NCBI RefSeq assembly: GCF_031755915.1
Contig: NC_083383.1
Span: 3,724,001 to 3,788,000 of the forward strand
DNA from: Ziziphus jujuba
Lineage: Eukaryota > Streptophyta > Magnoliopsida > Rosales > Rhamnaceae
Reading direction: 5' to 3'
DNA length: 64,000 nt
Shown: positions 13,110-24,079 of the stretch, piece by piece
Numbering within the stretch: position 1 is the first letter of the stretch
Layout: every line of letters begins with the position of its first letter
Notes under the pieces: generated by a model
What the model was told of the DNA's origin: nothing
The model's database searches: none
What the model saw: only the letters and a program-made list of their open reading frames with translations
Program-made: the position numbers and the translations under genes

Positions 13110-14060
13110 ACCTGGAACTTAGAAATTAATAAGAAACTTATCTCTCGGAAAATTGTGGATTTTTCTCGGGAAAATTAGCGGGCGAAGATGAAAGATGGAA
13201 GTTTTGACCGGCAGGGTTTTGGTCAGTTGCTGTGTAAAGGATAAAATTTTGGTAGATTCTTGGAGAAGGGGAATGATTCTTCCGTATAACGCCTGTAGAA
13301 GTAAAGCGGTTGGAAATCGGAGTCGTAGAAGCTTCGCAGTGTCATACATACTTTTATATGGGCCTTGGATTACATGCACATATATTTGGGCTTATATCAA
13401 CCCAAATACACCTTAATGGAGCCGATTGATAGTAAACATGTCGAAACGAAAGCCATACTTGGCTATTTCATCCTCAACCCTCGTGCGGTCTAGAAATGGC
13501 AGGAGGGAAGAAAGGTAAGCTAATACCCTTTTACAGATCAATATCCAATTAGTATTAACCAAAAAAAAACCCAATTATGTAATTTTCATAATTAAAAATA
13601 AATAAAATCAAATTAAGCCTACATGTAAATTGTGTTTTGGCTGCAAGTATACCTTAACATTTGGAAAATAATTAACTCATATGGTTTTATTGACCCAAAA
13701 AAACAATTAAGATCCAAATAAATAACAACGAAAATATTTAAGTTGGATTGAAAATCTTCAATAGTTCGCACCTCGAAAATTACACAGCCTCCCAACATGA
13801 TTGGTTGTTTATTTTTTATGTTTTGGTAAATGCATTTGTTATTAATTTGTTTTCAAACTAATACCTTATTGCAATTTGCTTATTACTTGAATAAAATGGC
13901 TTAAATATCAAGAGTTTCATCTTCACCATTAAGGTACAGCCAAACAACACAATGTACAGTATTTTTATATGAGTCGCTTCGCATGCTAATACACTGTAAA
14001 ACTGCTAAAACCCAACTTTCACCGTCGCCATCCAACCGATTCCTTTACCACTTACATAGG
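13110..14060. other. Spacer between F-box and EXO70 genes
   Basis: The left 250 bases are the 5' leader and promoter of the F-box gene. The rest is AT-rich and shows no coding potential. The right end is the 3' flank of the EXO70 gene. Confidence 0.55.
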
Positions 14061-14102
14061 GTTCTAAGTGAAGCCGTTGAAACACGGTCGTTTCTCGACT
14101 AC

Positions 14103-16329
14103 TCAATCTAGAACGATGTCAAGCTCTCTGACATCGCTATTAGTTGATCTGGACCGTTGGAATTCCATGATCTCGGCCTCCACTGATGCCGGATTTCCCT
14201 TAGCCGTCCGACTATATGAATCACGACGTCTCATCTTTCCAGATGCACTATCAAACACCTGATTCAGTTTCCCCTGAATCGACTCAGGACCAATATACAA
14301 AGTCCCTTGCAATGCATCGGAGTAGAAGTCTAAGAACTCAGTATAAGCTGTAACCACGAGCTTCGTTGTGGCTTCTCTAATCTGCTCTCTCAGTCCAATG
14401 TCAGGAACACTATAATGCCCTTTGTGTCTCAGCAAAATCTCATCCAGACCCTTCGTAAAGGCTTCCACTTTCTCTCTTACCAAGCGCCCCAACTCTTCCT
14501 TGCTCCGCCACTTCAAATCTTCCTTATCTAACATTCTCGCCAAAGGTCCCCAGGTTTGCTTTTGATACATATAAGCTGATTCTTCCGCCACAACCTTGTA
14601 CTTCTTTTTCAGATACTGATCTCCCAGTAGTTTTCCCAGCTCTGTGTTTTTGGTCCTCATGTAAATGTACCAGTACGTGTTCATGGCGAATATATGTGGT
14701 AGAATTTTGTCCCTGTAACGCGAACGTTTCGACTCCACGTTTCTCTGCAAAGCTTCCATGACATTGGATATTGCTTCTCTGAGAAGGTTTTCCTCGGATT
14801 CGGGTTTGGATAAGATTCCGGATTTCCATATTTGCTCTGTTTGGAGAACTTTTGCCATGATAACCATGTAATTGTCCGTTGCAAGGTATTTGAGGTAGTT
14901 AATGGCGTATCTTACTATTTTGGTGACAGAACCGTCTTGTGGAGGAGGAAAACCGTCCGAATTGCCTTCGATTTGGAGACCAAATTCCCAAAGCACCTTG
15001 CTTGATGCATGGATAAGAAGCTTTTCGAGTTCTCTAAACCGAGTACAGATATCTGCACCGGCTTCGTCTTCGAAAACCTGTGAGAATTCGGGCTTGAGTT
15101 TTTCTAAGGAATCAAACATGTCTAGAAGCTTGAACAGCTTCTCAGGCTCCTTGCTGCTCCTGGCAACGCCTTCTCCGAATCTGAAGAAAACCGCCATGAT
15201 CTTGTCGGCGATCTTTACGAAGCACTCTGGCCAGATCAGTCCCTCCATGATGCCTCCCAGGGCTTGTTGGAACAGTTTCTTCTCCGATACCAACACCGTT
15301 TTGACGGCCAGTCCAAAGTGTTGGATCCAAAGGGCTATGGCTGTCTCCAAGCTTTCCCATTCCATTTCATCGATTTCTTCTGGTGTGTAAACTCTAAGAT
15401 ATTCCGGATTTAGCCGCATTAACGCTTTCGCTGCTCTTCTGTACCTCACCTGTTGAACAACAACGCCAGAAAGAAATTCAAAATCTGATAACCTTGCAAT
15501 TAAATCATTGCCTTCAAATTCAATTTAATTTTACCTTAACAAAGATGTCGATGCATATATCCAAACAGTCATTCGCTGCCAGAGTTTCTGAAATCCGTCT
15601 AAGAACTTCGACCTGCATTTCAGTGCCCAAATCAGAATTGGTTAGCACAATCTGGTTATTCTCTTTATCATCGGCCTGCAAATCCCTCATATTTGGATGC
15701 TTTATTTGCTGCAATAAGCTCTCATACTCATCCTGCAAATTTAACAAAGCTTCATCAAGCAACCCTTCAAACTTCATGGAATCAACCTCTGTTTCATACA
15801 GAGCCTTCAAGGTGATCAGTGTCTCTCTCAAACGAATTATCCTATTTTGACCTGTTGCTTTTGTCCTGCTCAAGAATTCAACCACCTCTTGAAGCTTCTG
15901 AATTGCTGGCTCACCCTCTTCGTTGATCGAGTTTATTGCGGCATTCAGCTGGTCAACACCGTCCACGTATTTGAGGAGTTTCTCGAGCCGTTTCTTCGGT
16001 GTTTTGGTCTCTGATAATTTGGAGGAGAGGTCGAGTAGCTTGTGTTGAAGACAGTCAGTAAGCTTGAAGCTTTCAAGGAGAGCAAAAGCGGGAGTGACAG
16101 CACGGTTTATTCGCGTGTCAAGAGCTTTAGTGGCCATGGCCAAAGACTGTAAAGGAGCTATTTTTCTTGACGCAGTGGAAAGTGCTTCGTCTATAGCATC
16201 GAACTGGCTGTCCATTGTAGTTAGGCTTTTTTCCATTGTGGTCGAGGTTTTAAGAAGGGTGTTCAAATCGGAGCAGGCTTTTTCCAGCTTAACGATGGTG
16301 GTCGAATCTTGATCTTGGTTGGTCGCCAT
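14103..16329 (-). CDS. Exocyst complex subunit EXO70 family protein
   Basis: Predicted 713-residue EXO70 protein, a subunit of the exocyst complex that tethers secretory vesicles to the plasma membrane. Two exons on the minus strand: 15535-16329 (265 codons) and 14103-15449 (448 codons), joined at FVK/VRYRRA with GT-AG ends. The N-terminal part is helical and coiled-coil-like, with heptad-type leucines around residues 15-130. The second exon carries the typical EXO70 core. Recognisable elements are MEWESLETAIALWIQHF, the NYLKYLATDNYM helix and the basic C-terminal region near KWRSKEELGRLVREKVEAF, which in the family helps bind phosphoinositides. The C terminus is longer than in yeast Exo70 and ends in a Ser/Arg-rich tail. 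I cannot assign the plant EXO70 subclass (A-I) with confidence. Confidence 0.95.
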
Positions 16330-17576
16330 TGATTAATTTTTTTTTATCTCCAAAACAAACTCGAACACTGTTTTTTGAACAATTTAGATGGGTATACGTA
16401 GTTTATGGTGTTGGGAGATCAGACACAACGACAAGCACAATGTCTCGGAGGCAGAAGAAGACGCGGAAGAAGAAACCGTATTGGCTAGCCTCCCTCGATG
16501 CCAACGAAGCACAAATGGCATGTACTTATCGAAAACGAACAAAAAGGTGTACTTTGGAATTTTTATACTATGAAATATATACGGCCGGTGTTTTACTTTT
16601 TCCAGACCCCATGAATCAGTCCCAATGTCCAGACATGGTGGTGAACTGTGCCTCACGAAAATGACTAACTGACGATTTTCTTCGTCTCCAAAGACCATCC
16701 TTGATGGGCTTCTGATAGCCCGGCCCATAGTTTGGAAATTCTCAATCAATACCGGCCTGTTAGGAGACATATTATGACAATGCCCAATTGGACTTTTGGT
16801 GTTGTGGACATATTCTAATCCGTCTATTTTTGTTTTTATTGTTTATTTGTGTTTTCATCTTTTTAACGTTTTTTTTTTTGGCTTTTTGGGAGTATTCTTC
16901 GATTTTTGAAATTGTTCCAGATTTGCGTAACATAGATTAAAAAAAGATTTCTTGTTTCCGTTTTAGAAAAGGAACTCTCGGTGTAATACAAAATATAATG
17001 ATTATTCAAGAAAAAAAGAACCAAAAAAAAGAAAAAGATTCCTAAAGGAGTTCACCTGTATGTATAAATATATTTTTTTTCAAAAAATTGGAATAAAAAA
17101 TTATTAAGATATAAATGTGTGTGCAAGGATACTCTAGTGGCATAGCTGTCTTATTTGGTTTGATCTTTACATTTGTAGTCAAGAGACAGCTGTGGCATAG
17201 GTGCCTTAACTTCTGTGAAAGCATTTTTGGTTCGGTTTCTATACTTGTAGTCGAGAGGACAGCTGTGGCTAACGCAATAATGCTTTTACTGCTAATTCTG
17301 GTAAATTCAATACATATCTTCATTTCTTTTTTTCATAAAAATACTTTATCAGCTTTGACGGTGATAGCAATTTTTTTTATTTTTTTTTATTTTTTTATTT
17401 TCTGGTCAAAAAGCTTTGACGGTGATAACTTGGATTATTCTAAGACATGCATTCTATATGTTGTACCCCCAAAAAAAAAAAAAAAAAAAAAGAAAAAAAA
17501 AAGGTAAAAACTGATCAGAATTTTAACCGTTAAAAATTGTTGAGTCTGGGTAGACTTGGGAGTAATTTCTTGAAGA

Positions 17577-17620
17577 ATGGAAAATTGTTTGAGCAAGAAT
17601 GGAAAATTGTTTGAGCGCTC
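17577..17620. repeat. 22-bp tandem duplication
   Basis: The unit aagaatggaaaattgtttga with two further bases (gc) occurs twice in a row, apparently without mismatch. Confidence 0.75.
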
Positions 17621-18335
17621 TTACAGATATTGCAGGTCCCCCAGACATAAAGCAAACACTGGAGTGGAGGTTTCAAGATTAATATGGTTTATGAAAAAGT
17701 AAAACATTTGGAAAAGAAACCCGAAGCAGCTGTACAAAAATTAACGAACAAAATTATGTTTTAAGCCCAAAAAAAATACATGCAAGCGCATTCATAAGCA
17801 AAATTTACCATAATATACTATAGAAAAAGGAAACAGCTTCTAATGGGGTTGCTCTTATTGAAATCGGTGCAGGTGGGAAAACTGAAAAAGTAACCATTGA
17901 TGGGTTGGACATCACAGGTTAACCCATTTGCCAAAGTGTTGACAAACTCGCACACCCACTCTTCCTTGTGTGCAGATGGAAATAAGTATGATGGAGTTTT
18001 CCAAGAATTAAATGCTTCCCAAATTTAATTTCATTTCAGACAAGGCTTTCAGGGCAGATCGAGGACAAGGTTTTCCTTATGTTTCGTACACGAAAAAAAT
18101 GCTTGGAATAGCCGAAAAAAGAAATAATAATAATAACCGACTAGTTTTTGTTCTTTAAAGGCTGCATCTACCAAAACTTTATTTCTGTCAAATCAGATCT
18201 TCAACCTTCTGACCTTTTTGAGTTCCGGCGTCTCGCTCACATTATCTTTTTCATGTATATTTTACATTTAATTATTATAATAATTTGATATAAGTTGTCT
18301 TAATAGAAGTTGTCTTATATATATACATATATAAA

Positions 18336-18461
18336 ATGCAAATTACTGCAATGAACAACTTGGTTGAAGATTAACATAACAAAAGCTAGCTAGCAGTTAG
18401 CAAATTACTGCAAGGAACAACTTGGTTGAAGATTAACATAACAAAAGCTAGCTAGCAGTTG
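18336..18461. repeat. 62-bp tandem duplication
   Basis: The segment starting caaattactgcaatgaacaa is repeated once, with about one mismatch (gcaatg/gcaagg). Each copy ends in the palindrome-rich gctagctagcagtt. It lies just beyond the 3' end of the DUF7950-type gene. Confidence 0.85.
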
Positions 18462-18555
18462 GGTTCCTAAAACTATATATACTCGGATGTCAATATACAT
18501 TACTTTGATATTTGTAGTAAAGAGAAGTCTAATAATATGTACAGCACAAATATTA

Positions 18556-19650
18556 TCAAATATTACAACTTGATTGAGAAGCCTCTCTGGTATGGGTGTG
18601 GAACCTCCATGTGAAGAGGTAGTCTTTGGACTCGCAGGACAACCTGATCACATCGCAGAAAGCATTGACGGAGTTCTTATTCCTTTCACTTCCCCACTCG
18701 ATTCTCACCCAGCATGAAAACCCATTTGAAGAAATCGGCATCCTGGAATCACAGAGTTGAAGAACTACCTCCCCACTGATTCTCTTGCATGAGCTCCCAC
18801 CTACCTTACCATCACTGCTATTCACCATCGAATCAAGCCACGAACATTCAGGCTGGCCCACCATCTCCTTGTAAGCAGAATTCACCATCCTAACCTTGTT
18901 GTTCGAATCCGATATCACCACCGGCAGCGATTCCGACTCGACTTCCTCTTCGACCTCCTCTGGTTTTTTAGGACGACAACCTTTCGTAGCCAAGGCCAAA
19001 TTTGGGTCCTCACTGATACGCCCAACGCGTATGCTTGAGCCTACCGGTCGAACCGGCTGAGGAGCTATGACATTGAAGGTGTTTGTGGAAGGAGATTCTT
19101 GTAATTTACCCAAAAGATCCTTCTCCTCTGGGATTTCGGCAAAGCTGGTGTTCAAATCTAAAAGGTTTTCTTCTCTACAGGGTTTCAAGAGGTCAAGTTC
19201 CTGTAGCACCGCTTGGTTAGCACCAATGGGGACCGAATTAGGAGGAAGGAGAGGCAGAGTCACCAAATTGCTGGTTGGTGCGGTAGCTTCAGCGACGGAG
19301 TTTGGAATGGGAAGCTGTGGACGGCGGCGAGCGAAGCCCTGCAAGGAAAGATTGTTGGCGGAAGCAGTGACATGACAAGGAGGAGAAAGTCCGAGGACAT
19401 GGCTCCTCTGTCGTTTGAGAGTGGGTGGTGATATGGCGGCTCTACCTCTTTTTCTTGTTCTGGTGGGCCTGGCCTGCAGTTGTGGCCATAGATTTCTCAG
19501 GTAAGGAGATTCTCTGATCTTCTGCGACACGGAAGAGTTGTCGTCGGAAGGATTTGTGGGTTGCTCTGGTTTCGGAGCTATGGGTCTGTACCTAGACATA
19601 ATCTCAGCAGTTTTCGCTGTGTTGGAGTAAGGATTGAGAGTCTTGATCAT
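18556..19650 (-). CDS. Intronless plant protein, DUF7950 type
   Basis: A single uninterrupted frame of 364 residues. It opens MIKTLNPYSNTAKTAEIMSR and contains the phrase RYRPIAPKP, which I associate with plant proteins carrying the DUF7950 domain. A basic, probably nuclear-localising segment (RTRKRGRAAISPPTLKRQR) lies at about residues 65-85. Proline- and serine-rich low-complexity sequence follows. A basic patch then an acidic run (CRPKKPEEVEEEVESES) comes before the conserved C-terminal domain, about residues 240-350, with ISDSNNKVRMVNSAYKEMVG and DVIRLSCESKDYLFTWRFH. Function is not known. A TATA box at 19809-19815 supports this strand. Codon use and the absence of stops make a real gene very likely; the domain name is from memory. 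Confidence 0.88.
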   Translation of the reverse strand: MIKTLNPYSNTAKTAEIMSRYRPIAPKPEQPTNPSDDNSSVSQKIRESPYLRNLWPQLQARPTRTRKRGRAAISPPTLKRQRSHVLGLSPPCHVTASANNLSLQGFARRRPQLPIPNSVAEATAPTSNLVTLPLLPPNSVPIGANQAVLQELDLLKPCREENLLDLNTSFAEIPEEKDLLGKLQESPSTNTFNVIAPQPVRPVGSSIRVGRISEDPNLALATKGCRPKKPEEVEEEVESESLPVVISDSNNKVRMVNSAYKEMVGQPECSWLDSMVNSSDGKVGGSSCKRISGEVVLQLCDSRMPISSNGFSCWVRIEWGSERNKNSVNAFCDVIRLSCESKDYLFTWRFHTHTREASQSSCNI

Positions 19651-19808
19651 GGTTGGAATTTGGTGCTAATTTGCTAACTTATTTTCTTCACTCCGGTTAG
19701 GAAGATAGGAGAGCAATGGAGGCAAGAACTATTTTGCGAGAGTGAAAAAAATGCAGAGCAACCGAAGAAGAAGAAGGAAGTGGGTTTTGGGGGAGGTGGG
19801 GGGGTGAG

Positions 19809-19815
19809 ATTTATA
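19809..19815 (-). promoter_or_regulatory. TATA box of the DUF7950-type gene
   Basis: TATAAAT on the minus strand, about 160 bases before the start codon, giving an expected transcription start near 19780. Confidence 0.6.
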
Positions 19816-19829
19816 AGGGTTGGAATTGA

Positions 19830-22400
19830 CCAATGAGAGAGAGGCAACATGAAACAAGGAGGCAGGAGAAAATGACACTTGGATTTTGTACGGTGGGTAC
19901 GTGTTTGAGAGGCTTAGAAATATGGACATGTGGGAATTGAGACTGTACACATATGGACCATGGTATAGTTAAGAGTAAGACAGACAATAGGCCTTTTCTT
20001 TTTTTTTTTCTGGGTAAATCGAACCGAAGGAGTTGATCTTGAAAACAGGAGGAGAATAGTAGTCTCTGGATGCCTGGGATGGGTTTCTTCTAATACCAAT
20101 CAGGTGCATGGCTGGCTGGCTGGCTGGCCGCGTCTTTACCCCTTACAAGTTACAATACAGAGGCCCTCTCGTCATAACGCGTGTGGGTTTTGGCCGCCAT
20201 GCGTGCCTACACCTATCACGATTGGTTTGGCTCGTTTTTGTTCACATCTCCAAATTTACGGAAATAGGGTCGGTTATGTTTGGCCCCATTCCACGTGTCC
20301 GCTAAGTATCTTCCATTCCATGCAACGGATGGGTTAGAATCTGATTGGAGGTTGAGCCCTTTGGGGGGTGGTTTAAATACTTGCATAAAGGGAAATATAA
20401 TTTACACGTGCCCCTTGCACGAAGAGGTTGTCAAAACGTAGTCTTTGCTCTTGTGAAGCGTGCCCCCTTTTTTTTTTTTGGTTCTTTTTTCCCTATTACG
20501 GTCGCCGTGTTTGCCAAGTCACTGTGTAAAGATTTTTTCCTATGAGCTCTAGACTCTAGACTTCAGACAGAGTGATTGTTAATTTATTTACGCTTTATCA
20601 TTTCATTGTGATTGATTAAGAAACATAAAGAATGACATAACTCTGTTTTATCATTTTATATTTAATTAAATAATTGACTAATATCTCCTTTCGGGCCAAG
20701 TAACATGGCAAGGAGACAAACAGGGCCTAATGTTGAACTTGCTAGTCATAGACGTTGAATTGGGCCCATTCTAAGGGATCTCAAATTTTATTTATATTTT
20801 GGCATATCCCAATTTCCACGAAGGCTAGAAGTGTCATACTAGCTTAGGTCAAGGAAGCAAATATAAAACAATTAATCAATATAGACTCTTTTATATGAGC
20901 AAAATAATAATGTATATAAAAATAATAATAATAATAATAATAACTATTATTATCATAATATAGATTCTCTTATACGAAAGGCACTTAACTTGTGTCTCCA
21001 ATATGTCTAAGCTTACTATTCTATATATATATATAATTTACAATTTTTCTTATATAAATTTAAATAATTTATCAATTGAAATAATTTTATTTGACTATTT
21101 AAACTTACTTTAAAATGCATATATAAATATAATATATAAAATCTTGACCCTTTGACAGTGAAAAGACCTTTTCTGGGATAAGTTCAAGTTAGAAGGGTTT
21201 ATGTATATGTGACATTAATATTTACTTAATAGATAAACGATCCAAAAACATAAAATTTGTTTAAACGTCAATTAACTAGTAATGTATCAATTATTTTTTG
21301 AAAAAAAAATATATATGTAAAAACTTTTTATAAAGCTTGGTTTTCATAAATTTTGTTGTTGACTAAAATTTGTTTTTAATAGATTATTTTATTGGTAATG
21401 TTTTTTTTTGTTAAAAATAATATTTGTTAAATCACTCTATCTAACAGATTTTCTACAATAAACAATATTCATTACTATGTCTATACAATACTATTGGAGA
21501 GTATGTTTTTTAAATGAGTGTTTGTATCTATGATGTGATAAAAAGAATTTTAGCGATGCATATAAGCAGTGAAGATCTTTTTACACCTCCCTCCATCCAC
21601 TCTCACTTTTTCCTTTCTATTTATAATATATGTACATGTTTTTTATTTGTACATACATATGTATTAGTAAAAATCATAAAATAAAATAAAAATTATGTAT
21701 GGATAGCATTCAATTTACCAATATATTTAATAAATATATTTTGATAATTTTGATTGGATAAGTTTAAAGGTGAATAGACATTGAGAAGTTATTAGTGATT
21801 CTTATCCATAATTTTTATACAGTTAAACTTATCTATTTAATAGATGAGATGCTATTTGTTAAAATTTTTAGGTATATATCTTTAATGGAGCAAAAAATAT
21901 TAAAGGGATCTAATTCTAAAAATTATAAAATAATTACGGATACCTTACTTTCATTAGTCAATAATCGAATTTAGGGAAAGAATTTCTAATGGACATGTTA
22001 TTATTTATAAAAATGCAAAAGAACCATTCACAGGGCGTTGTGGGCTAAACAATCTAATTAAAAAAATATTTGCTCCAAATAATCTAATTGCAGATTCGTG
22101 AAGGAGGTTAAAGTCTAGGCGCGTGGTCTTGCCCAAATAAAAAAAGAAAAGAAAGGAAAAGAAAAAGTATAGGCGCGTAGTTGAAACCAAACAAAACGGA
22201 AAAAGAGATTTTTTTTTAGCCGAGAAAAATGAAAAAAGAATTGGTAACAAGGAGACAAGAAAAACAAAACAAAAAAAAAAAAAAAGGAAAAAAAGAAAAG
22301 AAAGAAAGAGTAAAGAGAGTAGACTAAAATAAGTCATGCGTCACCGGTTTGTTTAGTTAAGGAAGGAGGGAGCAAAAAAATGGCTCCGCCTTGGTAGAAT
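19830..22400. other. Intergenic, AT-rich, no gene recognised
   Basis: The left part is promoter sequence of the minus-strand gene. From about 20560 to 22100 the DNA is strongly AT-rich with AAT runs near 20918-20942 and no coding potential. The right 300 bases are A/G-rich and lead into the next gene on the plus strand. Confidence 0.55.
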
Positions 22401-22409
22401 AGAAGTGTG

Positions 22410-22447
22410 TGGGTAGGTGGTGGTGGTGGTGGTGGTGGCGGTGGTGG
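22410..22447 (+). repeat. GGT/GGC trinucleotide repeat upstream of the lysine-rich gene
   Basis: A (GGT)n-like run lies just before the chosen start codon. Translated from the upstream ATG it gives a run of tryptophans, which argues it is 5' UTR. Confidence 0.8.
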
Positions 22448-22456
22448 CTCGCTGAT

Positions 22457-23758
22457 ATGGAGGACAACAAGAAGCCCTCCTGTCTCCCATCCAACTACGT
22501 CACACTCGTTCAGCTTCAAGAGCGTTGGCTCAAAGAGAAAGAAGAAAAACAGAAACACAAGGAACAGCAAGAGAAACAGAAAAAGGGAGAAGGAAAACAG
22601 GAACAGAAGGGAAAGCTTCAACATCAAAACGCTATCGCTCGGAGAAGCCAACCCGTTTCTAAGTCTCTGATACTTGGTAGAGTGGAAAGGAATCAGCTAG
22701 ATAAGCCGGAAGCTTCGGTATCGGAAGTCGGAGTCGGTAGGGATAATAAGAATGTTGATCAAGAGGGAAAAAGCATCAACTCCAAGAATAAGAAGAAGAA
22801 GAGCAGGAAGAACACCTATCGGAAGAAGCAGAACCCTGAACTTGTGGTTGAGGAGCGGAAGGAGGTCACTGAAAACGATGGTGTGGCACACAAGCCACCG
22901 GCGAACAAAGTGGGGGAAGACGTGCAGGGGACACGGAACAAAGGAAGCAGAGGAATGGAAGGTAAATTTAGGGCAAAGAGCAGCAGCAGGGATTTGAACC
23001 GAACGAAGGTTGAAGTTGAAACCAAATTTAGGGATTTGTCGGTGCATGATTCGAATGGGAAAGGGTGTAATGGAATGAAGCAAAACCCTGAACTTGTGGT
23101 CGAGGAGCGGAAGGAGGTCACTGAAAACGATGGTGTGGCACACAAGCCACCGGCGAACGAAGAGGGGGAAGACGTGCAGGGGACATGGAGCAAAGAAAGC
23201 AGAGGAATGGAAGGTAAATTTAGGGCAAAGAGCAGCAGCAGGGATTTGAACCGGACGAAGGTTGAAGTTGAAACCAAATTTAGGGATTTGTCGATAAATG
23301 ATTCGAAGGGGAAAGGATGTAATGAAATGAAGAGGACTAGCACTTATAATGACCGTGGTAAAAGGGAGTTGAGGGACTACGGGTCTCGCAGATTATCTCA
23401 CAAACAAGTACGAAACCCAAGAGACGCTGGATTGATTTGGGTGAAGAAAGGGGAGCCTTTTGATGGCAATGTTGCTAGAATGCAGACATTGGAGGGCAGT
23501 CATTCTGTATCTGGTGAGAATGCACTTTTTTCTTGATCTCCATAATTTTCTCTTTTGTTTGAAGAATTGTAGCTTCTGGACTGTGTTTATTTCTGTGAAG
23601 TGATTTCGATTTGGTTGAGCATTTTGTCTATTTTTTAATCTGTTTATGGAAATTAGATGGATTTATCTTATTTCAATTTTCTGTTAATAATGGAAGCGCT
23701 GGTGATGAATGCCGGATTGAAAATTGTGTTGCAAAATGCAGGGTGTAAAGGATTTTGA
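22457..23758 (+). CDS. Lysine-rich plant protein of unknown function with internal duplication
   Basis: Predicted about 357 residues. I take the start at 22457 (MEDNKKPSCLPSNYVTLVQL) because an upstream in-frame ATG at 22409 would add only a Trp run from a GGT microsatellite. The main exon runs 22457-23513. A GT donor there and an AG acceptor at 23740-23741 add a short second exon 23742-23758 ending SVSGCKGF-stop. Without that splice the frame ends at 23536. The N terminus (about residues 14-60) is a charged helix, QLQERWLKEKEEKQ. Basic Lys/Arg segments follow. Residues of about 124-207 and 208-291 are an 84-residue direct duplication. Near the C terminus is RDAGLIWVKKGE, a phrase I recall from plant orthologues. 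Probably nuclear by composition; no function can be assigned. Confidence 0.8.
22826..23329 (+). repeat. 252-bp in-frame tandem duplication inside a coding region
   Basis: 22826-23077 and 23078-23329 are direct repeats of exactly 84 codons. By eye they differ at about 14 positions (about 94% identical), and most differences change the amino acid. Confidence 0.93.
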
Positions 23759-24079
23759 AGACGGTATAGATTGCTGTAAAGGAAGAGTGTGTCTTTAGGT
23801 TATTTTAGTATGTCTTTGTAAATATACTTTCGCAGATTCGGGTAGCTGGATGTGCAAGGTCTAGGGATTTGGAGCTGCTAGTTATGAACAAAAACTTGGA
23901 GTTGTTTTTTCTGGAAAACAAGAATGCTTTTAGGCTCGTATATATTTAACTAGCGGAATAATGGATTCTAAATTGGAAGGCATGTATAGGAGGAAGTACT
24001 GCTAATAGATATTCATCAAGCCATGTATCCCTTTTAAAACACATAGCACAACCTCTTTTTTGTTGCATTGACAAACCTT

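Larger units (their letters stand above)
16330..18540. other. Intergenic between EXO70 and the DUF7950-type gene
   Basis: The left 200 bases hold the EXO70 promoter and leader. An open frame from 16441 (MSRRQKKTRKKKPYW) is short and unlike any family I know. T-rich sequence lies near 17370-17400 and an A-rich tract near 17468-17503. Two tandem duplications are listed separately. Confidence 0.5.

Noticed and set aside
14902..15390. 162-residue plus-strand frame opposite EXO70 exon 2
   Set aside because: Antisense shadow of a strongly supported EXO70 coding exon.
16441..16664. Small lysine-rich frame upstream of EXO70
   Set aside because: Short, no family resemblance, no splice or promoter context; likely chance.
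22409..22456. Upstream in-frame ATG of the lysine-rich gene
   Set aside because: It would add a run of tryptophans encoded by a GGT repeat; the ATG at 22457 gives a sensible start.
22697..23343. Two overlapping minus-strand frames with repeated sequence
   Set aside because: They only mirror the 84-codon duplication in the plus-strand gene; their composition is that of a reversed charged protein.
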